From the NCBI GenBank assembly GCA_964388155.1, contig CAYLYH010000014.1, forward strand, positions 1 through 54,050: a stretch of DNA of 54,050 bases, given 5' to 3'. The notes below the pieces were generated by a model, which saw only the letters and a list, made by a program, of their open reading frames with translations, did not search any database and had not been told where the DNA came from. Below, one piece after another: positions 36,234-46,012 of the stretch. The stretch's first letter is position 1; each line of letters opens with the position of its first letter. The position numbers were made by a program, and so were the translations under genes. This stretch comes from JACNKV01 sp964388155 (GTDB lineage: Bacteria > Fidelibacterota > Marinisomatia > Marinisomatales > JACNKV01).

Positions 36234-39200
36234 ATGAAAAAAATATACGCAACAATAACTCTTCCCTTTTTTCTGGTATTATTCAGTTTTACACGGATTA
36301 TTGGAAGTCCAATTTCAGAAGAAGTTGCCGGTAATATTTCGTTGAATCTATTTATTGAGCGAAGTAATTTTCATATCGATGAAATAGAAAGCACTGAAAT
36401 AATTCCACTAATCGAAAAAGGAGATGTCGTTATTTTTGTTATGAGGATGCTCCCGAATGGTTTTGTAATAATATCAGCAGATGACAAGGCTCCCCCAATT
36501 TTAGGTTATAGTTTTGAAGGGACGTATGAGCCGTTAAATTTGCCTGTCCAGTATCAGGCGATGGAATCAAACTATCGCAGAGAAATCTATCAATCTATCC
36601 AAGACGATGTCACACCAACTGAAGAAATCCGATTATTATGGGAGAAATATAGTGCTGATAATTTTCAACCGACACGTGATTCAAGAAATGTTCCGATTCT
36701 GATATCTGCACGTTTTAATCAGCCAACACCATGGAACGTTCTATGCCCTGAAGATCCTCAAGGTCCCGGTGGCCATGCTTTAGTCGGATGTGTTGCTGTT
36801 TCTATGGCGCAGGTAATGCATTATTGGTCTTATCCTGCGATAGGTGCCGGTTCCCATGGGTACACACATTCGGATTATGGCTACCTTTACGCCGATTTTG
36901 AAAATACATTTTATGATTTTGAAAATATGCCAAGCTCTCCGGCAACTCCGGCATCACAATTGTTACTATATCATTGCGGTGTTGCTATAGATATGGGGTA
37001 TGGAGCGGATGGCTCCGGTGCATGGGTTGGATGGGGATATCCCTGTGCAATGACAGCGTTAGAAGAACATTTTCTTTACCAAAGCAGTATCCATTTTGAG
37101 GAAAAGGATTCCTACTCTGACAGTCAATGGGATACAATGATGCGCACGGAATTAGACAATGGGAGACCTCTGGTTTACCGCGGATATGACAATAGTGGGG
37201 GGCATGCGTGGAATATTGACGGCTACCAAGGAGATTACTATCATTGTAACTGGGGATGGGGTGGCTCTGCAGATGGATACTTTCTACTCAGTAACTTGAA
37301 TGCAGGCGGATATAATTTCTCAAGCGGTCAAGCTGCAATTATGGGAATTGAACCGGAAGATTTAAATGTGCCTAATCTTATTCTTGAGAACACACAGAGT
37401 GTCGAAATCTCCGGAGATGGAGACAATGTTATTAATCCCGGAGAAACTGCAAATATAGTCGTAAGTATCCGAAATAGGATTCCATGGCCGGCTGCTTCGG
37501 ACGTTCAATTGACATTAAATTCTACAAACGAATATGTCTCAATTATCAATAATTATGCAGAAATTTCATCGATTGACACTGACGAATCTGCCACAAATAT
37601 GGAGAATCCGTTTGTTGTTTTCTTCTCTCAAGAAGCTCCGTTAGGTGACTATACATTTAATCTGAGTTTAACCGCATCCACAAATGCCGGGCTTCCCTAC
37701 GAACGGGACTACACTTTCTCAATTGAATTATCATTAAATCAACTGAATTTCCCGATTGATTTTGGTCAGCAAGTTGTATCAACTCCGATTGTGGTAGATA
37801 TTGATAACGATGGGGACAAAGAAATTATTTCGGCGGATTATCAGGGGAATGTCCATTTGTTGAACAGCTCCGGTGAAGAATTTTCGAACTGGCCGGTTAA
37901 TCTTGGAGACCAAATATGGGGTTCACCATCTGTTGGAGATATTGATAACGATGGGAATATGGAAATAGTGGTTACATCAAAAACCGGGTACTTAAGTATT
38001 TTAGATGCGTTTGGTAATATAGAACTAGATTTTTATGCCGGGCAATATCTGATGGGTTCCCCCGCACTTGGAAATTTAGATGATGACGAAGAGCTTGAAA
38101 TCGTATTTTGTGGCTATACACCCTTCGGTAAAATATTTGCATTAAACCATGATGGTACAAATGTACCAGGATTTCCTTTGGAAATAAATGAACGTATGTT
38201 GCGAGGAGTGGCTTTAGCGGATATTGCTAATAACGGGTTTGACGACATTATTTGTACCACCGAAGGCGGAGATATAATATTAATTGATCACAATGGAGTT
38301 ACCATAGATGGATTTCCATTCCATGCGAATGATAAATTTAAGACAGCACCATCTGTTCTTCAACTCCCGGCTCCGGATGAGTATGGTCATACACATATTA
38401 TTTTTTCAGGGAATCGAGATAACTCACTTTATGCAATAAACGATGACGGAACTCTTCGCTTTGAGATTCAAACCGGAGGAAACATTAATACATCTGTCGG
38501 TATTACCAGTTTGTACGGAGGTCACTATGGGGTCTTTTTTGGGTCTGATGATGATTATCTATATGGTGTAGATGAAAATGGGAATATGCTTCCCGGATGG
38601 CCGAGAAACCTTGGCGGAAATGTTCTCTCTTCGTCGGTGTTCTCAGATCTTGATGGAGACGGAATTTTGGAAGTAATATCTGCGGCGGGCAGCAACATAT
38701 TTGCTTTTCACATGGACGGAACACTTGTCCAGTCTTTTCCAATTAATGTGGGAGTAAGTATCACAGGGTCTCCGTGTGTAGCAAAATTAGACGAAGATGA
38801 TGACATTGAAATATTTATTGGTACAAATAGTGGATTATTTGCAATAGATATGAAAACACCGAGTTTGGTGGATGTCCAATGGTCGACGTACCGTGGGAAT
38901 ATTTACAGAAATGGTACATACTTAACAGAGAACAATGTAACGATGATTGGTGTTTCTGTTCAGCAAGGTTGGAATTTAGTTGGATTGCCGGTAACAGTTG
39001 CCGATGCATCCTGTTCTGAAGTCTTTCCGTCGTCTAGCGAAAATACGTTATATACTTTTGAAAATGATGGATACTCTCAAGAAGAAAGTTTAGTAGAAGG
39101 CAGAGGATATTGGTTACGTTTTCCTGATCAGGGATGGGAAAACATATCTGGGGGAATCATCGAAAGCGTCACACTCAACCTCTCAGAAGGTTGGAATTTA

Positions 39201-39380
39201 ATTTGTGGAATATCTGAGACACTTTATATCGATGAAATCGTTGACACTGAGAACATTATTGTTCCCAATACACTCTTTTATTATGATAATGGATTTGTCA
39301 ATTCAAATGAACTTATTCCCGGGAACGCCTACTGGGTTCGATCAAATGGAGAAGGTTCTATTACTTTAATCAATCAATAA
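36234..39380 (+). CDS. Secreted streptopain-like cysteine protease (C10) with FG-GAP propeller
   Basis: The start at ATG 36234 (1048 residues) gives a clean signal peptide (MKKIYATITLPFFLVLFSF); longer reading would overlap the upstream gene. Residues 20-160 resemble the inhibitory propeptide of C10 proteases (GFVIISADDKAPPILGYS). The catalytic domain has Cys186 (LVGCVAVSMAQVMHYW), His324 (GGHAWNIDGY) and CNWGWGGSADGYF. A beta-sandwich follows, then FG-GAP/VCBS-like propeller repeats (VVDIDNDGDKEII, VGDIDNDGNMEIV, FSDLDGDGILEV). The final ~130 residues are the WNLVGLP/GYWLRF/WNLICG/YWVRSNG module, ending SITLINQ with no T9SS domain. The upstream ribosome binding site is poor, suggesting coupling to the subtilase gene 8 bases away. 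Confidence 0.93.
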   Translation: MKKIYATITLPFFLVLFSFTRIIGSPISEEVAGNISLNLFIERSNFHIDEIESTEIIPLIEKGDVVIFVMRMLPNGFVIISADDKAPPILGYSFEGTYEPLNLPVQYQAMESNYRREIYQSIQDDVTPTEEIRLLWEKYSADNFQPTRDSRNVPILISARFNQPTPWNVLCPEDPQGPGGHALVGCVAVSMAQVMHYWSYPAIGAGSHGYTHSDYGYLYADFENTFYDFENMPSSPATPASQLLLYHCGVAIDMGYGADGSGAWVGWGYPCAMTALEEHFLYQSSIHFEEKDSYSDSQWDTMMRTELDNGRPLVYRGYDNSGGHAWNIDGYQGDYYHCNWGWGGSADGYFLLSNLNAGGYNFSSGQAAIMGIEPEDLNVPNLILENTQSVEISGDGDNVINPGETANIVVSIRNRIPWPAASDVQLTLNSTNEYVSIINNYAEISSIDTDESATNMENPFVVFFSQEAPLGDYTFNLSLTASTNAGLPYERDYTFSIELSLNQLNFPIDFGQQVVSTPIVVDIDNDGDKEIISADYQGNVHLLNSSGEEFSNWPVNLGDQIWGSPSVGDIDNDGNMEIVVTSKTGYLSILDAFGNIELDFYAGQYLMGSPALGNLDDDEELEIVFCGYTPFGKIFALNHDGTNVPGFPLEINERMLRGVALADIANNGFDDIICTTEGGDIILIDHNGVTIDGFPFHANDKFKTAPSVLQLPAPDEYGHTHIIFSGNRDNSLYAINDDGTLRFEIQTGGNINTSVGITSLYGGHYGVFFGSDDDYLYGVDENGNMLPGWPRNLGGNVLSSSVFSDLDGDGILEVISAAGSNIFAFHMDGTLVQSFPINVGVSITGSPCVAKLDEDDDIEIFIGTNSGLFAIDMKTPSLVDVQWSTYRGNIYRNGTYLTENNVTMIGVSVQQGWNLVGLPVTVADASCSEVFPSSSENTLYTFENDGYSQEESLVEGRGYWLRFPDQGWENISGGIIESVTLNLSEGWNLICGISETLYIDEIVDTENIIVPNTLFYYDNGFVNSNELIPGNAYWVRSNGEGSITLINQ

Positions 39381-39417
39381 ATCATCGCACGTTAAATTAC
39401 TGTAATCAAAACATGAA

Positions 39418-39485
39418 ACAATGTACACAATGTATGCATAATAATAAGTATTACTTGCAGAAAAGCAATTGATGTTATACATTGT
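39418..39485. promoter_or_regulatory. Repeated ACAATGTA half-sites before the regulator gene
   Basis: ACAATGTAC (39418-39426) is followed directly by ACAATGTAT (39427-39435), and the exact inverse ATACATTGT lies at 39477-39485, 23 bases before the start at 39509. Two tandem copies plus one inverted copy in a 128-bp spacer look like an operator, possibly for autoregulation by the gene that follows. Confidence 0.4.
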
Positions 39486-39508
39486 AGAATAGAATAACGA
39501 GGAAAATT

Positions 39509-41005
39509 ATGTTAAACGTACCAAAATTATTTGAATGCAATGGAACCCCGGACATCCGGATATCTGATGTTCTTATTGAATCAGATTATCACTGGATAGA
39601 GTTTATCGCACATTTGTCCAGAGTGAAGCACGCTCCGCTCCCAAACACAAAAGAGCAATTGGAGCTTCTTTTACAGGAAAATCATTCACCGCGTAAACGT
39701 GCTGTCCTCTACGCGGGTTTGGCACGGTACCATAAGTCAAGAGGGGACCTGTTAAAAGCTACAAAGTTGTTGGGATATGCTTTTTCTTTATTGTCCGATC
39801 GCCGAGAGGTTGATGAATCCAGAGCATTCATTACGATTGAAATGGCCATCATGTTAACCCTAACCGGCAATGTGGATTTATCATCAATTTTACTTGAAAA
39901 AGTTATGTCCTATTCTCAGTCTGAATACCTGCAGAGGAATGCCGGTTATCGTCTTTTCGAAAATAGGATGAGACAGAATGACAAAGGTGTTGTGGATGAC
40001 CTTTTAAATTCACTGACCTATTTTAAGAAGGTATCTCAACATCATATGGTGGCTTACCATTATAAATCTTTAGGGAATGCTTGTCGGAGAATGAAAGACT
40101 ATGATCGAGCGATGGAATTTTATCGTTTGGGAATGGATTATGCCAACACCCATGGTTCTCTCCATATTGTTGTAGCCATCATGCATGATATTGGCATGCT
40201 CGAATTTCATCGAGGGAATTCACACGAATCTTTACAAAATTTATCCGATGTAATTACGCTAAGTGACAATCATTATGTTAAGAGTGTTGCGTTAGCAAAT
40301 ATGGGTTATGTACATTTTCATTCGGAAAATATCGCAAAAGCAATAGGTTACTTTCAAAGATCCTTAGATATTGCAACAGAAAATGGTGTGTATCACAGAC
40401 TGCCGGGACTTTGTTATTATCTTGGAGTGTGCAACGAGAAAAATGATGAATTTGATTCTGCGGAATTTTTCTTTAAAAAAGGATATCAATCTTCAATTGA
40501 ACTCCTTCAACATCATTTTCCAAGTGCCGGTGATATTTTGTTAGCCATCCGAGGATATTTCGATTTTATCGAGACACATAAAGAATACAGATACCAGGCA
40601 AAAACTAAAAAACGAAATATCTATTCATACACAATTGATAAATCGTTGAAAGAGATTCGGATGGTTTTCCAAAACGCTCTTTTAGAAGAAGCAATTTTAC
40701 GTGCCGGTTCAAAACGCCGAGCTGCAGTGGAATTGGGAATTGCCGAACGATCTTTATTTTCAGTCCTAGAACGGGTAAGTTCGGTTAAGGGCAATAAAGT
40801 TCCTGAGGAGATTCGTCGTTTCATCCGAAAGAATAAAACGTCTTCATGGAAAGCAGTTAACCAAAAATACGAACAGGAAGTCTTGAACTATTTGTATAAA
40901 GAATACGGTCAAAACAAACGGAGATTGGCTGAAAAATTGGATGTCAGCTATCCAAGTATTCTTAATTTGACCGCAACGATTGGTAAATCCTTGGTGACGA
41001 TTTAA
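39509..41005 (+). CDS. TPR-repeat transcriptional regulator with Fis-like HTH region
   Basis: A 498-residue cytoplasmic protein. Residues about 65-350 are tetratricopeptide-type helical repeats (HYKSLGNACRRMKDYDRAMEFYRLGMDYA, ALANMGYVHFHSENIAKAIGYFQRSLDIA, CYYLGVCNEKNDEFDSAEFFFKKGYQ). The C-terminus has two Fis-like helix-turn-helix segments: LLEEAILRAGSKRRAAVELGIAERSLFSVLER and VLNYLYKEYGQNKRRLAEKLDVSYPSILNL. TPR sensors joined to DNA-binding helices usually respond to a peptide or partner protein. It ends 16 bases before the first gene of a long exoprotein run, so it is probably the leading gene of that operon and its local regulator. The target genes are inferred from position only. Confidence 0.82.
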   Translation: MLNVPKLFECNGTPDIRISDVLIESDYHWIEFIAHLSRVKHAPLPNTKEQLELLLQENHSPRKRAVLYAGLARYHKSRGDLLKATKLLGYAFSLLSDRREVDESRAFITIEMAIMLTLTGNVDLSSILLEKVMSYSQSEYLQRNAGYRLFENRMRQNDKGVVDDLLNSLTYFKKVSQHHMVAYHYKSLGNACRRMKDYDRAMEFYRLGMDYANTHGSLHIVVAIMHDIGMLEFHRGNSHESLQNLSDVITLSDNHYVKSVALANMGYVHFHSENIAKAIGYFQRSLDIATENGVYHRLPGLCYYLGVCNEKNDEFDSAEFFFKKGYQSSIELLQHHFPSAGDILLAIRGYFDFIETHKEYRYQAKTKKRNIYSYTIDKSLKEIRMVFQNALLEEAILRAGSKRRAAVELGIAERSLFSVLERVSSVKGNKVPEEIRRFIRKNKTSSWKAVNQKYEQEVLNYLYKEYGQNKRRLAEKLDVSYPSILNLTATIGKSLVTI

Positions 41006-41021
41006 ATCCAGGAGCCTGATA

Positions 41022-43874
41022 ATGCCAATAAACAAAGATAACCGGAGAAAAACTATCAAGAGAAATCAATTAAAACCAGCCTCTCATCTGTTTTTCAACA
41101 GAATCATATTTTGGTCTTTCTTAATGATTGGAACAATCTTCTCAGCAGAGTTTGATGGTACTATTACGGACGGAAACAGTGGATTCCCCGTTGGTGAAGC
41201 AAGAGTTGCGCTGGTAAAATGGTCTGCATCTAATGATTCGTTAATTACGTACGTAGAACAATATACAGATGAAAATGGTATATTCTCTTTCTCTGAGCTG
41301 GAAAATGGCGAGTATAGATTATTTATTGTAGCAGAGAATCATACGATATTTGTCGATTATAATTTCTTGGTTTTGGAGGATATCAGTGTAGGTTTTCAGC
41401 TTTCTCCTGAAGAAAATGTTGGCGTTGAATGTACGGGGCGGATTTTAGATGATTTACATGAAAATCTGGGGATTCCCGGGACCACAATCAGCCGTTGGGT
41501 TGATACGCAGAACCAAGGATATTGGGATATTGTTTCGGTAACCGATGAAGATGGAAATTACATGTTTTACGCAGAGGGAGAAGTTTTTGTTGCAAATGCA
41601 TTAGGTTTTGCTCCTGCTGAATTCACGGTAACTGCTCAAAATAATCAAAACATCGATATATTCTTAGAGCCATTTTCCTTTGGTGGTTCAGTCAATGGGT
41701 TTATTATGGACAATGCTTTGGGCAGAGATATCTCTGACGCTGACATGACAATTTACAGTTTGCCCGCCGATTCGATGAATGCCCCGACAATTTACCAATT
41801 AGATAGCGATGAGAATGGATTTTATTCAATAGAAAATATTCCGGAAGGCGAAGCGACTATTTTTGTGAATGTCGAAGAATATGAAGGGTATTTTAGTTCA
41901 CTGACAATCGAAAACAATACAACACATAATATCAATTTGGATGTGTTACCCGGGACAGGAAAAATATCCGGTTACGTACATTATGAGGATAGTGGTGAGA
42001 GTGTCTCAACGTTTACGGATTATACGTATATTGAGTTTATCCCGGTGTCGAATAGCTATCATTGGGTAAGAGCTGAGATTTGGAGTGATGGAAGATATTG
42101 GGCGAATCTTCCTGCCGGAGATTATATTGTTGCGTGTTTTCAGGCATCTTCTGAAACAATTGGCGGGGAGAGATTGTTGAACCGGGTGTACTTTTATCCA
42201 GATGCTGAAACTTTCAATGTGGCAACAATAATTACTGTTGAAGATGGGACGTCCACGGATGAAGTTAATTTCAATATTCCGGCTCCAATCATGACTCTAC
42301 CGGGTGATTATTATTCTGACATTCTTAATGGGGAGTTAGAAAACTATTTGGAAACCGGATTGGGTAAAATTCATTACCTACTTGTTACACCGCCACCTGC
42401 ACCGGAACCTGGAGACATTGGAGATGAAATCGGTGTGTTAGACTTTAACGGAATTCCCGATGATGGTGAATGCTCAGGTATGGAAGGACAGATACTCGCA
42501 GGAGCCTCTCTTATCGGAGATGGAAACTCTACGATTGTGATTCCGGTGTTTGAACATATAAATGAATGTGCATCATCCGGGACAGTAACATCAGGATTTG
42601 TAGAAGGAAACGCGATCAATCTCATGTATTGGGACACCGAAACCCAAACGGAGATTGGACTTGAAGCAGACTATTCTTACGGGTCATTTTCCCCTGACAG
42701 CGGCGGAATTTCTAATCCTTCTCTGTTTGGTAATCAATACACATTTGTGAACGTAATCTCTTATCCAAATTTAGAACAGCAAACGATGAATCTGGATTAC
42801 TCCGAAGGATGGAATTTGGTAGGAACACCTCTGATTATGGAGGATACGCACTATATATCTGTTTTCCCTGATCCGCTCACGGGAACACTGTTTGCATACC
42901 AAGCAAACACATATATCCAAAGTGAGTACGTTGAACCGGGGCTTGGCTATTGGCTTCGATTCGCCGAGAATCGTGGGGGTGATATTACCGGATTGACATT
43001 TGACGAAGTGAATATATCCCTTATCAAGGGTTGGAACTTGATTTCGGGAGTAACCGCAACTGTTCCGGTTACATCTGTTTTTGATCCCGGTGGATTGATC
43101 GTTCCGAATACCGTTTATGGGTTTTCTCCGGAGGGATATGAAAACACAGAAAGTTTTTCACCAGGGTATGGATATTGGATTTTATCTACCGGAACGGGAA
43201 CCATTACAATTTCTGATAATTATTCAGGGAAAACTGTAGAATCCTCATGGAGTGAACCAAAAAACGCGGGTTGGTTACACATCAATGGGAAGCCCCTATA
43301 TTTTGGATTTGAGCTCACTGAAGAACAAAAGCAAAGCTATCGTCTTCCTCCTAAACCACCCATGGGTGCATTTGATGTCCGGTTCCAAGGAGGCTGGAAA
43401 TATTCTGAGAATGATGCTGTGATTGAAGTTATGAATCCAACAGAAAATCTAAATATAGAATACCATATCGCCAATAATGAACGATGGACTTTATCTGATA
43501 ATATTGGAAATGAAACCATTTTATCTGGGGATGGGTTTGTACAGTTTAATGGTGATAATACACAGTTCTTTCTCAATAAAACAATGGGTGTTCCGACAGA
43601 GTTCGCTCTCAAACAGAACTTCCCGAATCCGTTCAATCCTGAAACCGTAATCCGTTATCAGTTACCAGTTAACAGTGAAGTACAATTAACAGTCTATGAT
43701 TTAAGAGGAAGGGAAGTGAAGGAATTGGTGAGTGGTAGAACACCTGCAGGTACTCACCACATCATTTGGAATGGCACAGATGCACATGGTCAACCAGTGG
43801 CATCAGGGATGTATTTGTATCAGCTGAAAACCGTTAACATAGTGAAAACGAAAAAACTTGTGCTGTTGAAATAG
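41022..43874 (+). CDS. T9SS-sorted protein with carboxypeptidase-regulatory-like repeats
   Basis: A 950-residue exoprotein. AGGAG at 41010-41014 fixes the start, giving a long basic n-region before the hydrophobic signal (IIFWSFLMIGTIFSA). Residues 45-430 contain about four carboxypeptidase-regulatory-like folds (GTITDGNSGFPVGEARVAL..., GRILDDLHENLGIPGTTIS..., GFIMDNALGRDISDADMTIY..., GKISGYVHYEDSG). A GDEIGVLDFNG...GECSGMEGQ module follows, then the twofold module (EGWNLVGTPL...GYWLRF / GWNLISG...GYWILS), a pre-sorting beta domain (LYFGFELTEEQKQSYRLPPKPP) and the T9SS type A domain (QNFPNPFNP...TKKLVLLK). No enzyme domain is seen; probably a surface binding protein. Confidence 0.9.
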   Translation: MPINKDNRRKTIKRNQLKPASHLFFNRIIFWSFLMIGTIFSAEFDGTITDGNSGFPVGEARVALVKWSASNDSLITYVEQYTDENGIFSFSELENGEYRLFIVAENHTIFVDYNFLVLEDISVGFQLSPEENVGVECTGRILDDLHENLGIPGTTISRWVDTQNQGYWDIVSVTDEDGNYMFYAEGEVFVANALGFAPAEFTVTAQNNQNIDIFLEPFSFGGSVNGFIMDNALGRDISDADMTIYSLPADSMNAPTIYQLDSDENGFYSIENIPEGEATIFVNVEEYEGYFSSLTIENNTTHNINLDVLPGTGKISGYVHYEDSGESVSTFTDYTYIEFIPVSNSYHWVRAEIWSDGRYWANLPAGDYIVACFQASSETIGGERLLNRVYFYPDAETFNVATIITVEDGTSTDEVNFNIPAPIMTLPGDYYSDILNGELENYLETGLGKIHYLLVTPPPAPEPGDIGDEIGVLDFNGIPDDGECSGMEGQILAGASLIGDGNSTIVIPVFEHINECASSGTVTSGFVEGNAINLMYWDTETQTEIGLEADYSYGSFSPDSGGISNPSLFGNQYTFVNVISYPNLEQQTMNLDYSEGWNLVGTPLIMEDTHYISVFPDPLTGTLFAYQANTYIQSEYVEPGLGYWLRFAENRGGDITGLTFDEVNISLIKGWNLISGVTATVPVTSVFDPGGLIVPNTVYGFSPEGYENTESFSPGYGYWILSTGTGTITISDNYSGKTVESSWSEPKNAGWLHINGKPLYFGFELTEEQKQSYRLPPKPPMGAFDVRFQGGWKYSENDAVIEVMNPTENLNIEYHIANNERWTLSDNIGNETILSGDGFVQFNGDNTQFFLNKTMGVPTEFALKQNFPNPFNPETVIRYQLPVNSEVQLTVYDLRGREVKELVSGRTPAGTHHIIWNGTDAHGQPVASGMYLYQLKTVNIVKTKKLVLLK

Positions 43875-43897
43875 GATACGCTATTCAAGGGCAAACT

Positions 43898-46012
43898 ATG
43901 TTGCTTAATAAGCAAAGAGACTTTTGTAGTTATCCCCCGATAAAACATCAGGGAATGGAAAGTAGGCATGACCACCGTTTAAAATATTATCATGTGGCGG
44001 GCAGGCACTTTGCTTCGATATTGATATGGCTATCTTTCTCCATTCTTTTTTCTCAGGATTCAACCCACACCATTAGTGGAGATATATTAGCCCTTTCTAC
44101 CAGTCCATTAGGCGGGATTGGTGTTTTCGCTGAGTGTAATGATTTTGATGTGTACTTTACGACAGAAACCGGACAAACCATCAATGGTGAAGTATCTTCG
44201 TGTGGCTTTGAAGGACAATTATGTTATACAATTGAAATAATTTCTCTCACATTGTCACCATCGGTGATACTACCGAATGAAATATCCATTAGCCAAAACT
44301 ATCCGAATCCATTTAATCCGGCAACCCGTTTACGTGCGTACATCTCGAACAAGGGAACCTTTAAGATATTTGATATTTTAGGGAGAGAAATACAATCAGC
44401 TAATCTAAGCTTCCCCGGTGAATATGAATTAACATGGGGCGGCGCGAATAAAGCCGGAAAGTCCTCTCCAGCTGGTGTCTATATCTATCGTTTGTCGGGT
44501 GGTGAGAGTGTACGAACGGGAAAAATGACTTTACTGGACGGCGGGAACACCAGTGGTTTAACCGCACGTTACACCGGAAACAATAAAAGGCAGGTTCACG
44601 CCAAGACAAAAACAGCCAATATGATGAACGGGACACTTTGTTTGACGGCATCCTGTATTACGAATATTGATTTACCGGTAAGTGTATCACAGGATACAAC
44701 GATACACTTTATCTGCAATGTTGCTCCGAACGGTGTTGACCAGTCGTATTCTGTGCATATCGGAGATACGTTGACAATAGATTTAAACGAAGTCATAATT
44801 AATGACAGTCCCACTATATTTGAAGTAGAAGAGAATGATTATTTCCTGCCGCTGAATGAATTTACGTTACGATATATCCCTCAACAGCCGGAGACATTTT
44901 CGGTAGAAATCATAGGGATTGATAGTATAGATACAGCATTAGAAGATACAATAACTCTCACCTTGGAATCTGCTTATTCAGACACAACAAGCCACGAATT
45001 TACATGGGAAATTGATACGTTCGGTTCTCAAATGAGTTTTTTACTTGATGTAGCTATCGTGGATGAAAATGATATCTGGGCAGTGGGGACAATAGCCATA
45101 GATCCGCCTTATTTTGTAAGAAATGCACATTGGGATGGTGAAGAATGGAATTTTTTTGATGTAATTAGTGGAGCTGAAAAAATAACTGTATTTGCATTTG
45201 CGCATGATGATATATGGATGACATCCTCTTTACCTATGCATTTTGATGGAAATGAGTGGCATGTGTTTACACCGAACGATGACGGATATCCCACTGGAGC
45301 CGGATGGTTAATATCAATATGGGGTAGTTCCTCAGAGAATATGTATTTTGGTGGTTCATATGGATATATTATTCATTATGACGGGGAAACGTTTACTGCT
45401 TTAGATTCTCCTACCAATGATACGCCAATCGATATAGAACGTATTTCCGGTTCTGTAGATGGAGAACACGTATTTGCAATCGGGAAGGGAATTGTAGATT
45501 CAGAATTACATTCAATCATATTAACAATTGAAAACGGACAGATTGACACCCTTTACAATAATATTGGTGTAACTCCTACTGAAGGAAATATGGGAGCCCT
45601 TTATGATGATGGTTTGGATGTATTCGGAGACATCGCCTATTTTTCTACTTCCGCGGGAATTTGGAAATATAATTTCATAACTGGTGATTCAACAGTTTTA
45701 TTAGAGGGTGAATCACAGTATTTAGGGACTGAGGGGATAGAAGTTCAATCTCATAATGATATTAGCATATTTTTTTCCCGTTCAAAATTCCTTCATTATA
45801 ACGGAGTTGAATGGGTACAAGATAATACCGTTATGAACGAATTGCCATTTCAAAATATTTGTTATGGCATGGATTTCAAAGATAATATGATTATTTCTGT
45901 CGGAGGGGTCAATGCCGGAGCTCAAGCATACGCAGCCAGGGGTTATCGAAATGCAAGTGAAAGAAAACTCATTAATAATCAAAAAAAGAAAAAAAGAAAT
46001 CCTTATGAATAA
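43898..46012 (+). CDS. Secreted propeller-like protein with an internal T9SS/FlgD-like domain (paralogue of 199-2151)
   Basis: A 704-residue protein. AAGGG at 43887-43891 supports the start, leaving about 38 residues before the signal segment ASILIWLSFSILFSQ. A T9SS/FlgD-like domain occupies about residues 125-215 (ISQNYPNPFNPATRLRAY, IFDILGREI, AGVYIYR, KMTLLDGG) and is followed by nearly 490 residues, so it is not terminal. The rest parallels the gene at 199: DTTSHEFTWEIDTFG, AHWDGEEWNFF, MHFDGNEWHVF, IIHYDGETFTAL, GIWKYNFITG, the repeats of a probable beta-propeller. It ends with a lysine-rich tail (NNQKKKKRNPYE) coded by A-rich DNA that also serves the next gene, whose start overlaps this stop by 8 bases. 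Confidence 0.85.
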   Translation: MLLNKQRDFCSYPPIKHQGMESRHDHRLKYYHVAGRHFASILIWLSFSILFSQDSTHTISGDILALSTSPLGGIGVFAECNDFDVYFTTETGQTINGEVSSCGFEGQLCYTIEIISLTLSPSVILPNEISISQNYPNPFNPATRLRAYISNKGTFKIFDILGREIQSANLSFPGEYELTWGGANKAGKSSPAGVYIYRLSGGESVRTGKMTLLDGGNTSGLTARYTGNNKRQVHAKTKTANMMNGTLCLTASCITNIDLPVSVSQDTTIHFICNVAPNGVDQSYSVHIGDTLTIDLNEVIINDSPTIFEVEENDYFLPLNEFTLRYIPQQPETFSVEIIGIDSIDTALEDTITLTLESAYSDTTSHEFTWEIDTFGSQMSFLLDVAIVDENDIWAVGTIAIDPPYFVRNAHWDGEEWNFFDVISGAEKITVFAFAHDDIWMTSSLPMHFDGNEWHVFTPNDDGYPTGAGWLISIWGSSSENMYFGGSYGYIIHYDGETFTALDSPTNDTPIDIERISGSVDGEHVFAIGKGIVDSELHSIILTIENGQIDTLYNNIGVTPTEGNMGALYDDGLDVFGDIAYFSTSAGIWKYNFITGDSTVLLEGESQYLGTEGIEVQSHNDISIFFSRSKFLHYNGVEWVQDNTVMNELPFQNICYGMDFKDNMIISVGGVNAGAQAYAARGYRNASERKLINNQKKKKRNPYE

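Noticed and set aside
45981..46004. A-rich run at the end of the propeller gene as a programmed frameshift site
   Set aside because: The zero-frame stop overlaps a normal start of the next gene by 8 bases, so ordinary coupling explains the arrangement.
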